Counted from the first letter of the stretch, positions 51,324-64,000 are shown. The stretch: DNA of 64,000 nt from Wallemia ichthyophaga EXF-994 (GCF_000400465.1 NW_008806277.1:1-64000), one strand, 5' to 3'. Translations and numbers: made by a program. Notes: generated by a model from the letters alone, not told the origin.

Positions 51324-54065
51324 ATGTCCACTCCTTATTACCAAAGTGCTTATCAAGACAGCACGCCTGGACTAAACAACGCTCCTTACAGTGATGACCC
51401 AATGAGCAATGAGGGTTTCAAGTACGCTGGTGGTGGCGCTGCTTTCGGTGGCGCACAGGTCGCAGCACCAAAACCCTGGTACAAGAAGAAGAAATTCCTT
51501 GTGAGTTACGTTGATTTGGCGTTGATGGCTGGGGCTGGGGCTGTCGACGTGGCTGCGTTGATTCCATTTTTTATTTTAATATTCAATCCGCCAATGATTC
51601 TGGATTCCGACCCTGTTGGTTCCTTATCTTAATTTAAAAATAACAGCCACCGTCATCACCGTCATTATCCAATAGCCACAACATCCACTAACACATGAAA
51701 AATCAGATTGGTATCCCTGCAGTCATCGCTGCTATCATCATAGCCTGTGTCGTTGGCGGTGTCGTCGGCTCTCGCAACGACGATGACAATAGCAACTCAA
51801 ACGCCAACAACGCAGCTCAACCTTCCCCTTCAGACGCTGCTCAATCTAAATTATCAAGCGGCAGATTCTCAACAGACACCAATGATGCTGGTGTTCCTAT
51901 CTACGGTAACAATGGTGTAAGCACTGCACAGCCTCTTTTCGTGCAAATTTTGACATATCTCAGACAAACTCAAAGCTTTTCCAAGCTCCTACCTTCCTCA
52001 GTGATCAAGATGACGAACTCAATCTTCCAACTTGCGACGAAAGCCCTCCTTCTTTCGACGGCGATGGTATTCAAGTCACCACTGACAGACCTCGTATTGG
52101 TGGTGTTGCTGGTCGCTGGGAATGCCTTAAAGACATGATCGACGCCGATGCATACATGAGCTATTGGAATCAGTCTATTTTCGATGAAGCTCAGCACTTC
52201 CTTGACACTCCAGCCCCAGCTTGGATCCCAGATGGTGGTTTAACTGGTTCTGGTGTACTCGACCAAGCTCGTGAATGTCAAATGGCTGTCAAGTCCTTGT
52301 CTTACGCGTATCGTATGACCAAAGACGATAAGTACAAGGATGGTGTTTGGGACCGTCTTCAAGTTATTGGTGGTGTCAAAGAAACTCCAGCAGGTACCGA
52401 TGAAGATTCCAAAACATACGGTTCTGGAACTGAAGGTGAAACCAACAACTGGAATCCAAAGCACTTCCTTGATACGGCTGAATTCATGAACTCTTTCGCC
52501 ATTGGTTACGATTGGCTCTACGACTCATGGTCCCAAGATGAGAAGGATTGGATCCGTGACACTCTCGTCACCTACGGTCTCAACCACTCTCAAGCTGAAA
52601 ACAACTACTGGTGGAGAAGTGAATCGGGTAACTGGAACTGTGTCTGTAACGGTGGTATGATTAACTCTGCTCTCTCCATCTGGGAAGATGACACTTCTGG
52701 TCTCGCTGAGCAGATACTCAACGAAGCTCTTGAAAACGCAAAGTCGAACTGTGTTTATGGTGCTCGCGAAGACGGTACATGGACCGAAACTTCCGACTAC
52801 TGGTACTTTGGTACCACTGGTTGGTCATTAGCCACATCCTCATTGATCGCTTCAACCGGTAATGAACAAGGAATGCTCACCACCAATCCAAACTTTTACA
52901 AGACTGCTGATTTCCATATGTACAACTTTGGTAACCAAGCTAAATTCGACTACGGTGACACTGGTCCAAACAAGTACACCGCCACCGCCAACGCTTTGGT
53001 CTTACTCGGTAGAGAAACTAAAACACCTGAATACATGCTCTACCAACGTGATCGCGCTGACGCTACTGACGCTTTCAACATGTTATGGTACGACCCTCAT
53101 GTAGCAGGTGCATGGTGGAACAACATGCCATTGGACAGATACTTTGACGACTCCCACACTCAATGGGCTTCATTCCGTTCTTCATGGACCGACAACAAGG
53201 GTCTTTTCGCAGCAATTAAAGCGGGTAACACGAGTGGTCACCAAACACACGGTGATCTTGATGTCGGTGACTTTGTCATTGATGCTCTCGGTCAGCGCTG
53301 GGCTGGTGAATTGGGTGCAGCCAACTACCTCGGTGAAAACTACTTCAACTCTGAAGCCCAAGATGCAGAGAGATGGCAATGGTACAGAAAGGGCACTGAA
53401 GGTCAAAATGTTTTGTTGTACAACAACACAAACTCAAACGCAGGTGTTGCTTCAGATGCTGCTTTCGGCACTTCAAACACTACTCAAGGTGCAACAATGG
53501 ATATTGACATTGATGATGACTCGACTGGTTTCTACACATCCGATATCACCAGCTCCTACTACGGTAACTCAGTCAAGCGTGGTTTAAGACTCCTTAACAA
53601 GCGTCGTCAAATCTTGCTTCAAGATGACATTGACACAGACGCGCAAATGCAATGGAGAATTCAAACTAACGCTACTATCTCGCTTAACGGTCAATCAGCT
53701 GATTTAGAATTGAATGGTGAAAAGATGACAGTCAGAATCACTAATCCTTCCTATACCGACCTTGAATTCGGCCAAGAGAAAGCTGAGCCAGATTCTTCAG
53801 ATGAACTTCCCGAAAACGGTGAAGGTGAAAATGCTGCTATTCCAAACGTCGACTCGCACGGTAATGAGACTAACGTAGGTGTTGATGTCTTATAATCTTC
53901 TTATCATTAACATCATCTCAGGTCCTTACTATCGATATCCCTGCCGGTTCTTACAGCTTACAAATCTCGTTCGAACCACAATGGGACGGCATGTCATCGG
54001 ATGACTTCCAAACCCCAAAGAATGTTGCTATCGACGATTGGTCGTTGAGGTCTCACGATGCATAA
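51324..54065 (+). CDS. Membrane-anchored heparinase II/III- or alginate lyase-like protein
   Basis: Type II membrane protein with an extracellular lyase-like domain. Exon 1 (51324-51500) encodes a hydrophilic cytosolic part ending KPWYKKKKFL. A 208-nt intron joins the anchor IGIPAVIAAIIIACVVGGVV, followed by an Asn/Asp/Ser stalk. Two more introns lie at about 51920-51962 and 53877-53920. The catalytic region shows an (alpha/alpha) toroid pattern: YDWLYDSWSQDEKDWIRDTL, NNYWWRSESGNWNCVCNGGM and YWYFGTTGWSLATSSLI. The beta-sandwich includes SWTDNKGLFAAIKAG and HQTHGDLDVGDFVIDALGQR. The Asn, Tyr and His positions suit a polysaccharide lyase, but the substrate cannot be told. The C-terminus ends DDWSLRSHDA. 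Confidence 0.82.
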
Positions 54066-54187
54066 CCGGCGTCTCTTTTTCAATTCTGCAATATACACAC
54101 TCTCGTTTTATAACATTTTGATTATATCAATTTCAATCTTGTGAATAGAAGATTTCGAACAATGACAATGATACATTTCTTCGACGT

Positions 54188-57100
54188 CTACACGAGTAGT
54201 TTGAGCAATGCGACTGTCTTCCAGTTGTCTTGGTCCGTTGGATCAATGTGCAGTGCACGTTGAGCATCTTTCAATGCCTCCTCTGCCATTCCTCCGTCAG
54301 CTTTAGCCAGAGCTTGCAAGGCGACATTGCTAGCGTTTAATCTGGTCGCAATGCTGTCGTCGGCCAATGCTACGTTCACACCCAGATCTTTCTTGTCGGT
54401 TGCTAGTAGCAGCTTGGAGAGGTCCCTCTTGAGGTCTTGAGCGTATGGCTCGAAGGATAACTGCTTAGTGAGCATTCTGATTGTTGAGAGTGTGTCTCCC
54501 TGTGTAAATGTTAGCGTAGCATCTCATTAATCATCTCACCTACGCTCATCAAAGTATTCTGAACGAGCAGCTTGTGCACACCCCTGTGCTTATCAATCTC
54601 GCTGCGCTTGTCAATGGGCATAGACAGGATTTCAGACAATGCAGCATCGAGCAGCCCACCGTCGTGTGTGAGTATACCTATAGCTGCGAGGGTGGAGATA
54701 GCAGGGAGATACTCGCTATCAATTTCCACACACTCCAATAACACAGACGTAGCCGAGTCTCTGTCGCCCTTACACCACAAGAGCTGCGCGAGAAGCACAC
54801 CAGCATCGACATGTTTAAACTCGTCGAAAGCATCTTTGATGGGTGTGTGCGACGAGTCGCTATAATACCCAGCCAGTCCCAAGCCAAGCATAGCTGACAG
54901 CTTCATATCTTTTTCCTCCTCTTCGACCAGACTAAGAGAGATATTGAATGCTTCTATTGCGCCACCATACTCTTCCAACGCGAGTCGGATCCTGCCTAGC
55001 GAAACATTTGCAAGGGCGTAATTCCTCTCAGTTTCAGCACTCTCGCTATCTTCATACGCAGCCTCGAGGAGCTCGACACAACGCTCTATCTGTGCTCGTG
55101 CTACGTCGTGCTGTCCTAGGCGCTCACTGACAAGGGCGTGCAGATGCAGTCCGGCGCAGTCATTCGGACTGTCCTCTGTGAACCTCTGCATCGCGTAGTT
55201 TTGACGATGCATTTCGGAGCTTTCCGCTGCCTTGTTGTGAGCAAATGCGAATCCAAAGTTGCTCTCAAGCTGTTTTTGGCATGGTTAGCTTGAGTTTAGT
55301 GAAAGAAAAGTACACTAGAATACGAACCTCTGAGCCGCCTGATATAGTAAACGAGTGCTCGTACAGCATCCTGGCATCCTCGTGTCGACCTTCCGATGTC
55401 GCGAGGATGGATAACCCAACCCATGCATACACATAGTCTGGATCAACTGTCTGGGATTTCTTGAGTGCATATCCAGCCAGCTCGGCATCCTTCTGTGCTA
55501 TATACAAGAAACCTAAGTTGGTCCAGTATGTGGGGTTACGTCCATCGATCTCAATGGCTTTGATGTACGAGTGCTGAGCAAGTCGCGCATCACTCTCGAA
55601 TACAAGATTGCCTAGCGCGTTCCAATAGTCATCATTGCCAGGCTCAGAGCGTAGAGCGTTCCTTACTGCCGCAATTGACAGCTTGGACGTATCCTTTTTA
55701 ACATCTGCCTCTGACTTCAATGAGCTTTGTTTAGAAAGCTCCTCAAGAACGATAGCGAGATCATACCACGATGACCCCACGCTATCTGGTCTGCCGAAAT
55801 CCAAAGTGATTGCAAATTCGCTGGTGAGTATTGCCACCATAACACAGGCTCTGTTGATTGAGCTTCGCGTGTTGATCGTGTTGCTGATCCTACCCAAGTC
55901 GATTATATCTTTGCTATGAAATTTCCCTAAGATATCTTCCTCCTTCACTACGCTAACTATAGTCTCGACAGCTTCACTGAGATCTGAACGCACATCCAAA
56001 GCGGCCAGCTTAGCCAATCCATAGAAAGCATCACTAAAAACCTTCCACGCTACCCTCAAATACTTCTCTTGGTGAACAAGAGTAAGGGCATGTTTAACTG
56101 ACTCAATGTAGCTCTCGACGGCTCGGCCTTTGAAGCCGCTCATTGTCTCATAACGTGCTTGTGAAATATATGATTGAGACAATGCAACCACAATCGCGAG
56201 GTTGTTTTTATCGTAGATAGACTTTAAAGTCTCAATAGCCGATGCGTGGAATCCCATCAAACGCAAGACGTCAGCAGTAGCATAAAGAGCTAGCCAGTTA
56301 TCTGCACTATTATCCAGTTCCCTACTCTTACCGAAAGTTTTTAGAGCAGCAGAATGACGTCCGGCAGCTGCATAGCTCTCACCAAGACGCAACCAGCTCG
56401 ACATATCGGCAGTATTTGCACGCAAAGCGATCTGGAATGCTTCAATAGCAGCACCATAGTTATTTCTGTTGAGTTCAACCACACCAATAGCTTTCCATGC
56501 CCAGGCGTTTCTACTGAGATATCTACCTTTAACCAATTCTTCGACTGTGCTACCTTCACCTTCGACGGTCCTCCTGGCTACAATTTCCACTAAATCCCAT
56601 TCCTTTTCATCTGCGAAACCATCAGCTAACCATCTCGCTGCTTCTGTTTCGCGGCTATCCAACTCGAATGCCTTTTGGAAACACTTGGACGCGCGTACGA
56701 CATCGATTGGTTGAGCTACCTGTAAATAGTATAGACCAAGGTACGTGAAAGATGGTGCATATTTGTTGACGTGTTTGATTGATTGTATGAAGAGTGAGTA
56801 GGAGCTCATCTTCTCCTGTCCACCTTGCTCCCAAAGACATTTGCCTAGCTTGAAATAGCATCTTGCTTGGTGGGTTGCGACGTTCTCCATATCATCTCTC
56901 TTAGAAAGCTCATCCAACACCTCCTCTAGCCCAGCTTTTCCGCTTGCGTAATCAGATTGCATCACATAGCACCAACTGTGCTCCTCTTTCGCAATAAGGT
57001 TGGCGGGATCGATGGTAATAATCCTTTGGAATACTTCCCTCGCTTGTTCCCACTTGCCGCCATACTCCATACAGGTTCCTTGAGCAGTTAGAATGTCAAC

Positions 57101-58608
57101 GTCTTGAGGGCGCAGGTTGAGAACGTTGTAGATATGCCCCATTGCTCTCATGTGATGCTTGGGAGGGAAATTATAAGTGAATGAGATTGCAAGTGTGCGT
57201 TCAAAAGCCAAATTGTGCAAGTCGTACGTTAGACTACTGTCTTTAGCGAGTACAGTACAAAGATCAAGACCTGCATCTGAGACAGCTGAAGCGTCTTCAA
57301 ATTGCTTCTCAGTCTCGTAAACAAAGCTGAGTACTCTATGAGTGAAGAGAGAGCTGTTGTTTGATTCAATACCATCAATAATTGCGTTGAGTGCCATGTC
57401 CTTTGGCATGATAGGCGTTGGATCATCTTCCAATCTGAAAGAAGGAAGATAAGCAAATAAGCCATTTATGACGCCGCAAAGAGGGTGATCTGGGAATAAT
57501 GCTTGGAAGCGTCTGAGCAGGATTGCATTGTATTCATTGAGATGTTCAACATTGCACCACTCAATTATTGTAGTCCACGCTAACAAATTGGGGACATTTA
57601 TTGTCACCATTCCTGTTGCCATAGTCATGACTTGGTGGATAAGTTGTTGCTTGAGATCTGCTTCCTTGAGGGATGTGGCTAAGAGATGGTCATGTTTGAA
57701 TTTGAAGAGGGCTGCTTCGATGTCACGCCTCAGTTCGTCGGATGTGAGTGGATGATTTAGTATTTCCAAGTAAAGGGGCTCTAACTTGCTGTCTTTTGAA
57801 GATTCAGATATCAAGTTCTTCTCAATAATATCCCTTTTTGGCGCGCCCAAGCGAGTTCTCCTTTTTTCCATCTCAGACCACCTCCACTGAGACATGTTTG
57901 AGAGGTGTATGTCCTTCAACTGAATAAGAATTGGCAATGAATCGTAAATAGCGCATTGTGATTCGTAAGTAGTGGTAAGGAGAGGCTGGGTATGATCTGG
58001 TGGTGGTAGAGTGGTCAACAAGTCGTAATATTTTGAGCCAGGCAAGTACCAATGGAGGCATTCTGTCAAATCGTCGATGTTGTTGAGTTGCTTGTGAAGC
58101 TGCAATAGCTTTTGAATAGTCTCAGCTAATTTCGTAGCGTCTGAGCTGTGGTAAGTGTGGGTGAGAGGACTGTCTTTTCTTTAGTGAAAATCAACGCACG
58201 CGTCGTGGAACAACTCAAGCAATTCAAACAGAGTCTTTATGAGTCTATTCCAGTTTTCACATTTCTCATAAAAGCTGGCCAAGCCCTTTGAGAAAGGGTT
58301 AGATTTTGTGGATGAGTGAGTGAATGGCTCACCCTCCAAGCGAGTAATTGAGTTGGATTTGATTCGATAGCTCTCCTATAAGCCTTTGATAGGAGTTGTG
58401 AGTATTATTCTGTTGATTCTACCTATATAACAACCTTCTCTGCACCGATTTCGTCACCCAAATTTAGCAGAGCTAAACCGTGGAAGACGTTGGCATTGTA
58501 ATTGAAAGGCTCAAATGTAAGAATTCCTTCTACCGATATCTTTGCCTTATCAAAGTCCTTAGCATCCAAAGACTCTTTTGCTGATTTCAATTTGGCCTTT
58601 GATGACAT
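54188..58608 (-). CDS. SKI3: Ski3, TPR scaffold of the Ski complex
   Basis: Large TPR protein that links Ski2 helicase and Ski8 in cytoplasmic 3'-5' mRNA decay with the exosome. The start MSSKAKLKSAKESLDAKDFD at 58608 and AYRRAIESNPTQLLAWR are in short 5' exons. The main exon 55265-58105 holds repeated TPR units, for example WEQAREVFQRIITIDPANLI, NYGAAIEAFQIALRANTADM and HSYIKAIEIDGRNPTYWTNL. Two further exons (54511-55212 and 54188-54500) give the last repeats and end LKDAQRALHIDPTDQDNWK plus a short tail. The order and the terminal TPR block match Ski3. The start is 16 bp from the divergent gene at 58625. Confidence 0.9.
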
Positions 58609-58624
58609 AGCTTGAACAAGGACA

Positions 58625-59527
58625 ATGAGGCGGGCAATTGGTGCATTTGGTGCACTTGACAGGATGAGAACGCGCATCTGTAGAAGTCATAAATTTCACT
58701 CCACGGCTTCAACAGGTTCTTCAAACGGATCAGACGCATCAGATTCTTCAGACTCAACGTGGAAGACAATTTTCAGTACACTAGAGAACGATTCCACTTC
58801 ACTTGATAGGCAAGAAATACGCAATTTGAAGCCTAGTGATACACTCCCACCCCTTATCGGAAATCGCAGGCAGCTTTCAAACAAGAAGACTAACATAACT
58901 GCACAAGAATCTGAAATATTTGAAGATATTCTCAATCTTCTATTCCAGCATTCACCTAATCAACATCAATCGATCGATAAGCGCAAGTTGCCTAAGCGTC
59001 CACGACTCAAACAATCTGATACAGATCTTCTACTCGATAAGTCAAGGGAGGAGCTACTAAGCTGTAGTAACCCCGTTGAGCTATTTAATTGGTCAAAACT
59101 CAACGTTTTAGACGTCGATCCAACGAGTCCCACTCTCCCTTATCTCCTCACTGACCTCATGGTTGTCTTCAGGGATACTTACAATAACCCACATCTCTCC
59201 TTGTCCATATTTAAATACGTTAAGAACAGAGGCGTATACCATTATGTTCTCGGATGCACTACTCCCGCGTATAATGAACTTATAGCGACGAAATGGGCAT
59301 CATTTGCAGATATTAATGGTGTCAGGGATATTCTCGAAGAAATGCTTACGAATGGCGTGAAGCGTGATGCTCGTACAGAGCAATTAGTTGAAGATATACG
59401 CAATGACGTCATGAAGCAACATAACAACGATATCGACGAACAACTTGCAGCGACGCTTCTCAGGATGGAGTATACGTCGTCTAAACCTTTGAAACCTTCG
59501 GAGAAATCGTCTTCCCGGTACATGTAA
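58625..59527 (+). CDS. Mtf2-like mitochondrial protein
   Basis: 300 residues in one exon. The N-terminus MRRAIGAFGALDRMRTRICR and HKFHSTAST form a basic presequence. The conserved part runs from SEIFEDILNLLFQ through FKYVKNRGVYHYVLGCTTPA to VRDILEEMLTNGVKRDARTE and LVEDIRNDVM. This resembles the Mtf2 C-terminal domain family of mitochondrial gene-expression factors and has PPR-like helices. The name rests on motif memory only. Confidence 0.68.
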   Translation: MRRAIGAFGALDRMRTRICRSHKFHSTASTGSSNGSDASDSSDSTWKTIFSTLENDSTSLDRQEIRNLKPSDTLPPLIGNRRQLSNKKTNITAQESEIFEDILNLLFQHSPNQHQSIDKRKLPKRPRLKQSDTDLLLDKSREELLSCSNPVELFNWSKLNVLDVDPTSPTLPYLLTDLMVVFRDTYNNPHLSLSIFKYVKNRGVYHYVLGCTTPAYNELIATKWASFADINGVRDILEEMLTNGVKRDARTEQLVEDIRNDVMKQHNNDIDEQLAATLLRMEYTSSKPLKPSEKSSSRYM

Positions 59528-59606
59528 CATTATTGTAAGATTCATCACAAGACATTTGAGTCAAATGCACCTGTGTGAAATATTAGTGCTTTATCACACA
59601 ACAACC

Positions 59607-59975
59607 ATGTTCAAAGGAGCAAGATTAGTTAACTCATGCGCACTCAGATGCAGCACTCGTAGATACGTAATGACCCAAGACGGGGCAACTGCGAAAGCTG
59701 TGCAGTGGAAAGAGCGTGAACAGGCACTAGAGAAGGCTTACATTGCCACAAGAGATACTGAAAACCTCCTCAAGTTGAAAAACAGTCTTGAGAAGAGCAT
59801 CGAACACATCGACAGTCACTTAAACGCACCGCCCGAGAAGGTACAGAAATCAACTCTTACAAACTCACTAGAGAGTGAGCAAGACCGCACAGCTCAGATT
59901 GATTCACTTGAGAAAGAGCTCGAACTCATTTCCAAGCGCTTGGCTTCGTTGGAAGCGGGCTCAAGACATATTTGA
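59607..59975 (+). CDS. INH1: IF1-like mitochondrial ATPase inhibitor candidate
   Basis: Small protein of 122 residues. The N-terminus MFKGARLVNSCALRCSTRRY is a probable presequence. It is followed by DGATAKAVQWKEREQALEKA and YIATRDTENLLKLKNSLEKS, comparable with the inhibitory helix and coiled coil of IF1 proteins, though the protein is longer. The C-terminal half is another coiled coil (IDSLEKELELISKRLASLEA). The frame extends upstream to 59556, including an ATG at 59565, but the presequence suggests the start at 59607. A different coiled-coil protein is possible. Confidence 0.6.
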   Translation: MFKGARLVNSCALRCSTRRYVMTQDGATAKAVQWKEREQALEKAYIATRDTENLLKLKNSLEKSIEHIDSHLNAPPEKVQKSTLTNSLESEQDRTAQIDSLEKELELISKRLASLEAGSRHI

Positions 59976-60016
59976 GTTTTTGACTGCTATCACGAATAAA
60001 TAAACCGATACAAACA

Positions 60017-63000
60017 TCACGGCCTCATTTTGTTACTATCATACGCATTGAATATTTTCTCTACCATGGTCTTGCTTGATGAGTTACTGTCTAATCTTGA
60101 AAGAGTCAGTTGAAGCATCAGTTTGAGCGCGCTCCTTGGTAATTCCTTGCAAGCATCTATCTGATTAAACATAGCCATCACCGTACCTCGATCTGGATAA
60201 TTGTGTGCTGATAAATAGACACCGGCTTCCCATTCAGGTCTTTTCCCAATAAGGACATCCCTAAGCACATGCTCTTCCACGCCACCTTTGCAAAGTGTTC
60301 GGATAGCGTAAGTTATCATTGAGCTTTGCAGCAGTGGTGCGAGATAACCTAGCACACTCCTTAATGTGCCTCTATATGCGGCCTGCAGGTAATTGAGCTC
60401 GCGAGCACTCAGAACAAGCTCTGTCGAGTTAGACCGAGAGTATGTCTTTTTATGTGCAAGATTGCATAAGCGGTTCAAGGTCAAATGATACCAAACACTG
60501 ACAGGCTTGTCATTAGACAGCGCATCCAACAGCACAGCATCGATGAAATTGCAGCTGCCTCCAGACCTAGCGAAGCTTGCTAGAGACGACAAACTGCCAC
60601 TCAGCTCCAGACTATTACCGACTTCTTCGTAGTTTTCGGAACGTAGCAGCCCCTGGTCGGGTGTGAGATCCGTCCTCAGGTTGGCTACAAGGTCAAGTCC
60701 AGCCTTATTTCTGCTAGCGGTAGACTTCAGATTGCGAGGATCAGCTGCGTAGCTCAAATATCCTGCTTTCTTCTTAACGTAGAAAGTCTGTGATGTCTTG
60801 AGATTCTTCAGACTGTTCTCATCGTTGAAATCAATAACAAGCGGCCAATATCTGGGCGAATCAATCTTCAGGCTGAGCAGTCTAGAATATTTGGGCACGA
60901 GCGTTGGCGCTATCATCCTCATGCTTTTCGGCATCTTGTCCAATTCGTCGACAGCCTTGATCTTAATGGGAACATAGACAGCCTCATTAGTCTTGACATC
61001 GCGCGGAATAAAGCATCGTTTCTGTACAGCCTTCACCCACAAATGTCTGTATGCGAATGAATGGTTTGACTGATCGGCTGGCGTCATTGGCCATTTGGGG
61101 TACAGAGCGCACAAGAGGAATCCAACAGCTTCGTTTGAGTTAGTGAGCGTGTACTCTCCGCCTCCTAGAAATAGTAATCCAAGTGCCATATGCGTCGCCA
61201 TCTGTGAGCCGAAGTTTCTGCCACTTGATGCACCGAATTGACCGTGAGCTATGCGGAGACGCTTCAAGATTCCAAGTTCGCCAGTGCCAGCCATAACCGC
61301 CGCTAGTGCTACGGTTATTGTGTTCAGACCTGACCTGATTGCTGCTCGTTTCACTTTGCCCTCGTATGTGATAGCTGGAATGGGAGTCAAAGTGTCAGTC
61401 CATTAACCATCGCATTGTCACACAACCCACATTTAATCGATGCGGCTTGTGTGAAGAGATCCATATAGTAAAGTAGACACTCAAACGCATCGTCTTCGGC
61501 TGTACCCGCAAATTTGAGTCCTTGAGCAAGACATGCGCCGGCGACGATGTTGTAGTAGCCCAATTCGATACTATCATCCACAGACTCAAACCTATCCTTC
61601 TTTCTATCAAGAGCAGATCGTATGAACTGGGGTATTTGACTCTCAACCCACTCCTTCTTCCTGCCAATCGAATCCCACATGATGAGATTCTTGGCGAGAG
61701 TTCTAAATAGGAGGAAATCAGGTCTGATCCAATCTAATTCAGTGGAGTTGTGGGGTAGATCCATTAGAGACGCCACGTCGCTTCTCTCAGACTTTAGAAA
61801 CCACATTGCGAGTGCCAGTGTCGCGCCGGGACTGGTAAAGTTGGCGTCAAGGGCGTCAAACTCGATGCCCGACTTGTTGTGGCCGTGCTTATCGCCATGC
61901 ATATAGTGTCTCAGTTTTGTAATCATCTGCGTCTCTGATGGCGATGTCGCTTCTTTACCTTTCGCGAGCATGACTAATCCGAAGCCAAGAGCTGCCGATA
62001 ACGAGTAGCTTCCTCGCACGCTACCCTTTCCTTCGTTTGAAGGGACATCCACTCCACCGATCTCGCCAAGCAGAATCTCAGCCTGGCGTCTCTGCCGTGT
62101 ACCAAGGTGCGCAACACCCAAGCTGAACAGTCCTGCCGCCTGTGTGAGCCCCGAAAGATTGAATTCCAGTTGGTGAGTTGGTAGTATCGCGGGTACGTGT
62201 AGCGAGAAAGCCCCTATCAACCGTTCCGGCGGATCGCCTGCATAACTGATAGCAACACCAAGCATCGTCCCTATTGTCATAAATTCATTCTTGGGCTCGA
62301 GGAACTTCTGCACGTGCCCCAGCCACATACTGCGCAAATGGCCATTCATTCCTAGCCCCAGCATCAGACCAGAGTGACGCGCTGACATGACATTCTTGCT
62401 CGGTTTATTTAGCATGATCCAGCTCTCGTCCACTGTGAGCTGCTCATTCAGCTTCAAAGCTGAGGCGACACCATTTGAAAACTCCCCCCATTCTTTGAAT
62501 TCAGTCATGATTGCTGTGGATTCGATGTTGTACGTCGTGTTAGTCGGTATCATGCGCACACGATAGTCAAAATCCGGTATCTGTAGTGGACCTGCTGGAA
62601 CACTCTGACTTGTTCCGTAAGTCAGCATACCACGTCCATATGGCAGACTTAATGTGCGTTCTGGCATCTCGTTCGTAACATTTTCCTGCTCTTTCAAAAA
62701 GTCTGGTTCACTGTATTCTAGTTAGAGGGAGTTTTACCAAACAAGAAGCAAACCCACAGCAGTCCACTGGTGTTGAGAAAGCGCATGTTTGTCAACTCGC
62801 TGCCATCCAACATCTTTGCTACCTCTTTCAAGCGATGATCCTGTGAGAATCTCAACTTTGGTATTTCCATATTATCAAATTCGACACCGGAGCAATTCTT
62901 GTTTGAAGCATTACTTTCATCTTCCTTTTTAGTTTTAACTATATTCTTGATGGTCTCCATAGACGGTAAATCGCGCACATCATCACTCTTACCCTGCCGC

Positions 63001-64000
63001 TCTTTGGCATTAGCATTTGCGACAAGGTCCTCTCTCCCTATGAGCTGGTACGCTTCTGCTGACCATCGCAGTTTCGGTCTCATCTGGCATACACGCAGGA
63101 CCTCCTGCAAAATTACTGAGAGTTGTAGCGGTAGAGTTCTGATTTTTTCATTCGTGAAGCCATTACGTATCAACTCATCCACCGTGCCTTCGAGATTGTT
63201 GTCTCCTATCAACGTAAATACTTTTTGTAATGCTACTGTCGACTGTAGTTGCTGAGGCGGTATGACAGGATAAGAAGACGAGTTTCTATCCATCCTGCAC
63301 TGCAGATCTTTGTAGATACTCGGAGGCGGCTGGATATCAATTTCAACAGACGCATGGCTTCCACAGTCAAAAGGCAGAGGGGTATATTCCCCAGCCCATC
63401 GCTGCCACCAGCCTACATAGTCTTCGCGACGTGCAGCCTTACTCAGCCATCCTAGAATCGGAGCGAGATTAGCGAGATTCTCAAACCTCGTCGTGGTATC
63501 CAATAGCACATCTTCTGCAACAAGATGCAGAGCGAGCAAGACGTGATGAAGCGCTTGCGAATGCGGCTTCAAATCAGAAGCAGATTTGTGTTGCTCTTTC
63601 TTCATTGACTCAGGAGGAACTGCGAATATATTCGAGCTTCTCAGAGCGCGTTGATGGGCTTTAGTGTTGGTCAACCTATTCCAGCCATTGCTCATTGCTG
63701 CAGTGGGTGTTTCAAGGTGCTCGCATCGTATAAAATCAGCTAGTGTACTGATTAAAGCTTCAAGACCCTTATTTTGTGGTGTGAAGTGCTTAAACATTTT
63801 CCTTGCAAAGTCCGCTTTTTCTTCGTTGGTGCAGAGAGATGAAATGAGACTGGTGCACGATTTAACAACAGGTTCAATCGGCCACTGACCCAAGTTGAAA
63901 CGTCGAACTTTGGAAGTGGTAGTTTCGATTGTGAGACAGCTGCCATTGACATCCTTGAATGCTCTCGGTAGATCTCGTGAATCTTGAAACAAGCATGGAA
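60017..64000 (-). CDS. cut4: Anaphase-promoting complex subunit 1 (Apc1/Cut4), C-terminal part
   Basis: Largest scaffold subunit of the APC/C ubiquitin ligase. The gene runs off the right edge, so the N-terminal part is missing. Proteasome/cyclosome repeats are clear: GLMLGLGMNGHLRSMWLGHV, LTQAAGLFSLGVAHLGTRQR, RGSYSLSAALGFGLVMLAKG and SQMATHMALGLLFLGGGEYT. Introns near 62705 (GTGGGT to ATACAG) and 61391-61446 (GTGGGT to TTCCAG) connect the three long frames, restoring SGLLEPDFLKEQ and SIKSITYEGKVKRA. The final region has VPIKIKAVDELDKMPKSMRM and ends NAYDSNKMRP. Confidence 0.92.

Overview
The window is nuclear DNA of a gene-dense fungus, most likely a basidiomycete. Genes carry short GT-AG introns (mostly 44-60 nt), and the set includes a DUF6534-type membrane protein, a class I-type hydrophobin, Zn2Cys6 and RanBP2-finger proteins, AP-2 mu, APC1, Ski3 and Vps35. 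An acidic hydrophobin, many small intergenic gaps and a GpsA-type glycerol-3-phosphate dehydrogenase would suit a small-genome xerophile or halophile such as Wallemia. That genus-level placement is inference; no search was run.

Layout. 0-9.7 kb: prolyl oligopeptidase, DUF6534 membrane protein with micro-exons, sulfiredoxin, a large Zn2Cys6 regulator. 9.7-21 kb: a nuclear hypothetical, Ptc7-type phosphatase, two unrecognised proteins, Clp1, AP-2 mu, and the XPD/Rad3 helicase. 21-29.1 kb: Trm112 with an antisense partner whose start codon overlaps its own, glycerol-3-phosphate dehydrogenase, Rgp1, a small membrane protein, Cmc2, the HemK-type methyltransferase and ferrochelatase. 29.5-38.8 kb: a 4,636-bp unit present twice, head to tail, with no difference seen between copies. 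Each copy holds an RNA locus that folds as a circularly permuted tRNA-Arg(ACG), two damaged F-box genes, RPS12 and a hydrophobin. The unit ends inside the septation GTPase gene SPG1, so copy 1 has only a 3' fragment of it while the intact gene follows copy 2. 39-54 kb: a membrane coiled-coil protein, DAHP synthase, a RanBP2-finger protein, SCOT, cis-prenyltransferase, a C2H2 factor, NatB catalytic subunit, small mitochondrial proteins, Vps35 and a membrane-anchored heparinase II/III-like enzyme. 54-64 kb: Ski3, an Mtf2-like mitochondrial protein, an IF1-like inhibitor, and APC1, which runs off the right edge.

The most important observation is the permuted tRNA. Its 3' half (29693-29728) lies upstream of its 5' half (29733-29768), separated by 4 nt. 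Together they give a complete 72-nt cloverleaf with all stems paired and a CTACGGA anticodon loop. There is a TATA-like box upstream and a T7 terminator downstream, and the junction falls exactly at the canonical 37/38 tRNA intron position. I know of permuted tRNA genes in red and green algae, nucleomorphs and some archaea, but recall none in fungi.

The second theme is extreme compaction. Seven divergent gene pairs have start codons separated by 55 bp or less, including one pair whose ATGs overlap and one 2 bp apart, and several convergent pairs have stops 5-10 bp apart.
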